Position numbers and translations under genes: made by a program. Below the pieces are notes generated by a model that saw nothing but the letters and a program-made list of their open reading frames with translations, made no database searches and was not told the DNA's origin. Positions 5,696 through 6,309 of a stretch of 6,309 nt of DNA are shown here, one piece after another (position 1 is the first letter of the stretch; each line of letters starts with the position of its first letter). Source of the stretch: Actinomycetota bacterium (GTDB lineage: Bacteria > Actinomycetota > Actinomycetes > Actinomycetales > Actinomycetaceae); NCBI GenBank assembly GCA_019425105.1, contig JAHYYD010000130.1, positions 1 through 6,309 of the forward strand. Direction: 5' to 3'.

Positions 5696-6309
5696 ATGCC
5701 AGTCACGCTTGATTCCGTCATGGAGGCTCTCGGCCAGGTCATCGACCCCGAGATCCGCCGCCCCATCACCGACCTCAACATGGTGACCCCCGACCTGGTC
5801 ACGATCGACGGCTCCTCCGTCGCCGTCAAGGTCCTGCTCACCACCGCCGGATGCCCCCTGCGCACCCAGATCACCAAGGACGTCACCGAGCGCGTGAGCG
5901 CCATTGACGGCGTCGAGAACGTCTCCGTCGAGATGGGCGTCATGGACGAGGCCCAGAAGAAGGCGCTGCGAGAGAAGCTCAACGGCGGTCGTCCCGAGCG
6001 CGAGATCCCCTTCTCTCGCCCCGACTCCCTCACGCGCGTCATCGCCGTCACCTCCGGTAAGGGCGGCGTCGGCAAGTCTTCCATGACCGCGAACCTGGCC
6101 GCCGCGCTGGCCGCGCAGGGCCTCAAGGTCGGCGTCATGGACGCGGACATCTACGGCTTCTCGATTCCTCGTATGCTCGGCGTGGACCACGACCCGCAGG
6201 TCATCGACGGCATGATGATCCCGCCCGTGGGCGCCGGCGGCGTTAAGGTCATTTCGATCGGCATGTTCGTGCCCGACGGCCAGGCCGTCATCTGGCGCGG
6301 CCCCATGCT
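5696..6309 (+). CDS. mrp: Mrp/ApbC Fe-S cluster carrier P-loop ATPase with N-terminal MIP18 domain (3' end outside window)
   Basis: The frame is open from ATG 5696 to the window edge: 204 complete codons plus two bases, roughly the first half or more of an Mrp protein. Residues ~5-80 form a MIP18/DUF59 domain (VIDPEIRRPITDLNMV, LTTAGCPLRTQI with the conserved Cys53). After a charged linker comes the deviant Walker A, TSGKGGVGKSS (119-129), with signature Lys122 and catalytic Lys127, then Walker A' VMDADIYGFSIPRML (147-161, Asp149 and Asp151). The visible part ends at WRGPM (200-204), a typical Mrp segment. The family binds a bridging [4Fe-4S] cluster through a C-terminal CxxC, outside this window, and delivers clusters to apoproteins using ATP. 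The gene starts 10 bp after the DUF1003 stop and may be transcribed both by read-through and from its own -10 at 5683-5688. Confidence 0.95.
   Translation, partial: MPVTLDSVMEALGQVIDPEIRRPITDLNMVTPDLVTIDGSSVAVKVLLTTAGCPLRTQITKDVTERVSAIDGVENVSVEMGVMDEAQKKALREKLNGGRPEREIPFSRPDSLTRVIAVTSGKGGVGKSSMTANLAAALAAQGLKVGVMDADIYGFSIPRMLGVDHDPQVIDGMMIPPVGAGGVKVISIGMFVPDGQAVIWRGPM

Noticed and set aside
5378..6190. 270-codon minus-strand frame opposite the DUF1003 gene and mrp
   Set aside because: Low-complexity His/Gly/Arg/Asp composition typical of a GC-driven antisense frame; both plus-strand genes are confidently identified.

Overview
The window comes from a high-GC actinobacterium. The evidence is the strong G/C bias at third codon positions, GTG starts, several genes that appear to be leaderless, and a gene set (YflT-like stress protein, soluble PRC/MgtE_N/CBS protein, DUF1003 protein, Mrp with a MIP18 domain) typical of Actinobacteria. 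Overall protein style suggests Actinomycetaceae (Actinomyces/Schaalia-like), but the genus cannot be fixed from this sequence alone. No mobile element, CRISPR array, tRNA or rRNA was seen; this looks like ordinary chromosomal sequence.

Left part (1-2952, all +): the 3' end of an AnsP-like amino-acid permease is followed 15 bp later by ansA (type I cytosolic L-asparaginase). The pair looks like one asparagine uptake and catabolism operon, closed by a strong intrinsic terminator (1339-1391). Next, under its own leaderless-type promoter, is pepP, a metal-dependent Xaa-Pro aminopeptidase (M24B). The shared theme is amino-acid and peptide nitrogen use.

Middle (2975-3706, -): a two-TM protein with an N-terminal YflT/general-stress-17M-like domain and an acidic Pro/Ala-rich tail. 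It converges on pepP with a 22-bp gap and is divergent from the next gene across a 100-bp regulatory region that contains an imperfect palindrome.

Right part (3807-6309, +): a soluble PRC-barrel + MgtE_N + CBS-pair protein overlaps by 8 bp with a DUF1003 two-TM protein. Ten bases further on is mrp (Fe-S carrier P-loop ATPase), which runs off the window. The first two genes look translationally coupled and may form a cytosolic sensor/membrane partner pair that responds to Mg2+ or nucleotides. mrp appears to have its own leaderless promoter, whose -10 box contains the stop codon of the DUF1003 gene.

The most interesting points are the MgtE-type regulatory module with no transporter, coupled to a DUF1003 membrane protein, and three matching leaderless promoter architectures (TAnnnT, then 6-7 nt, then the start codon).
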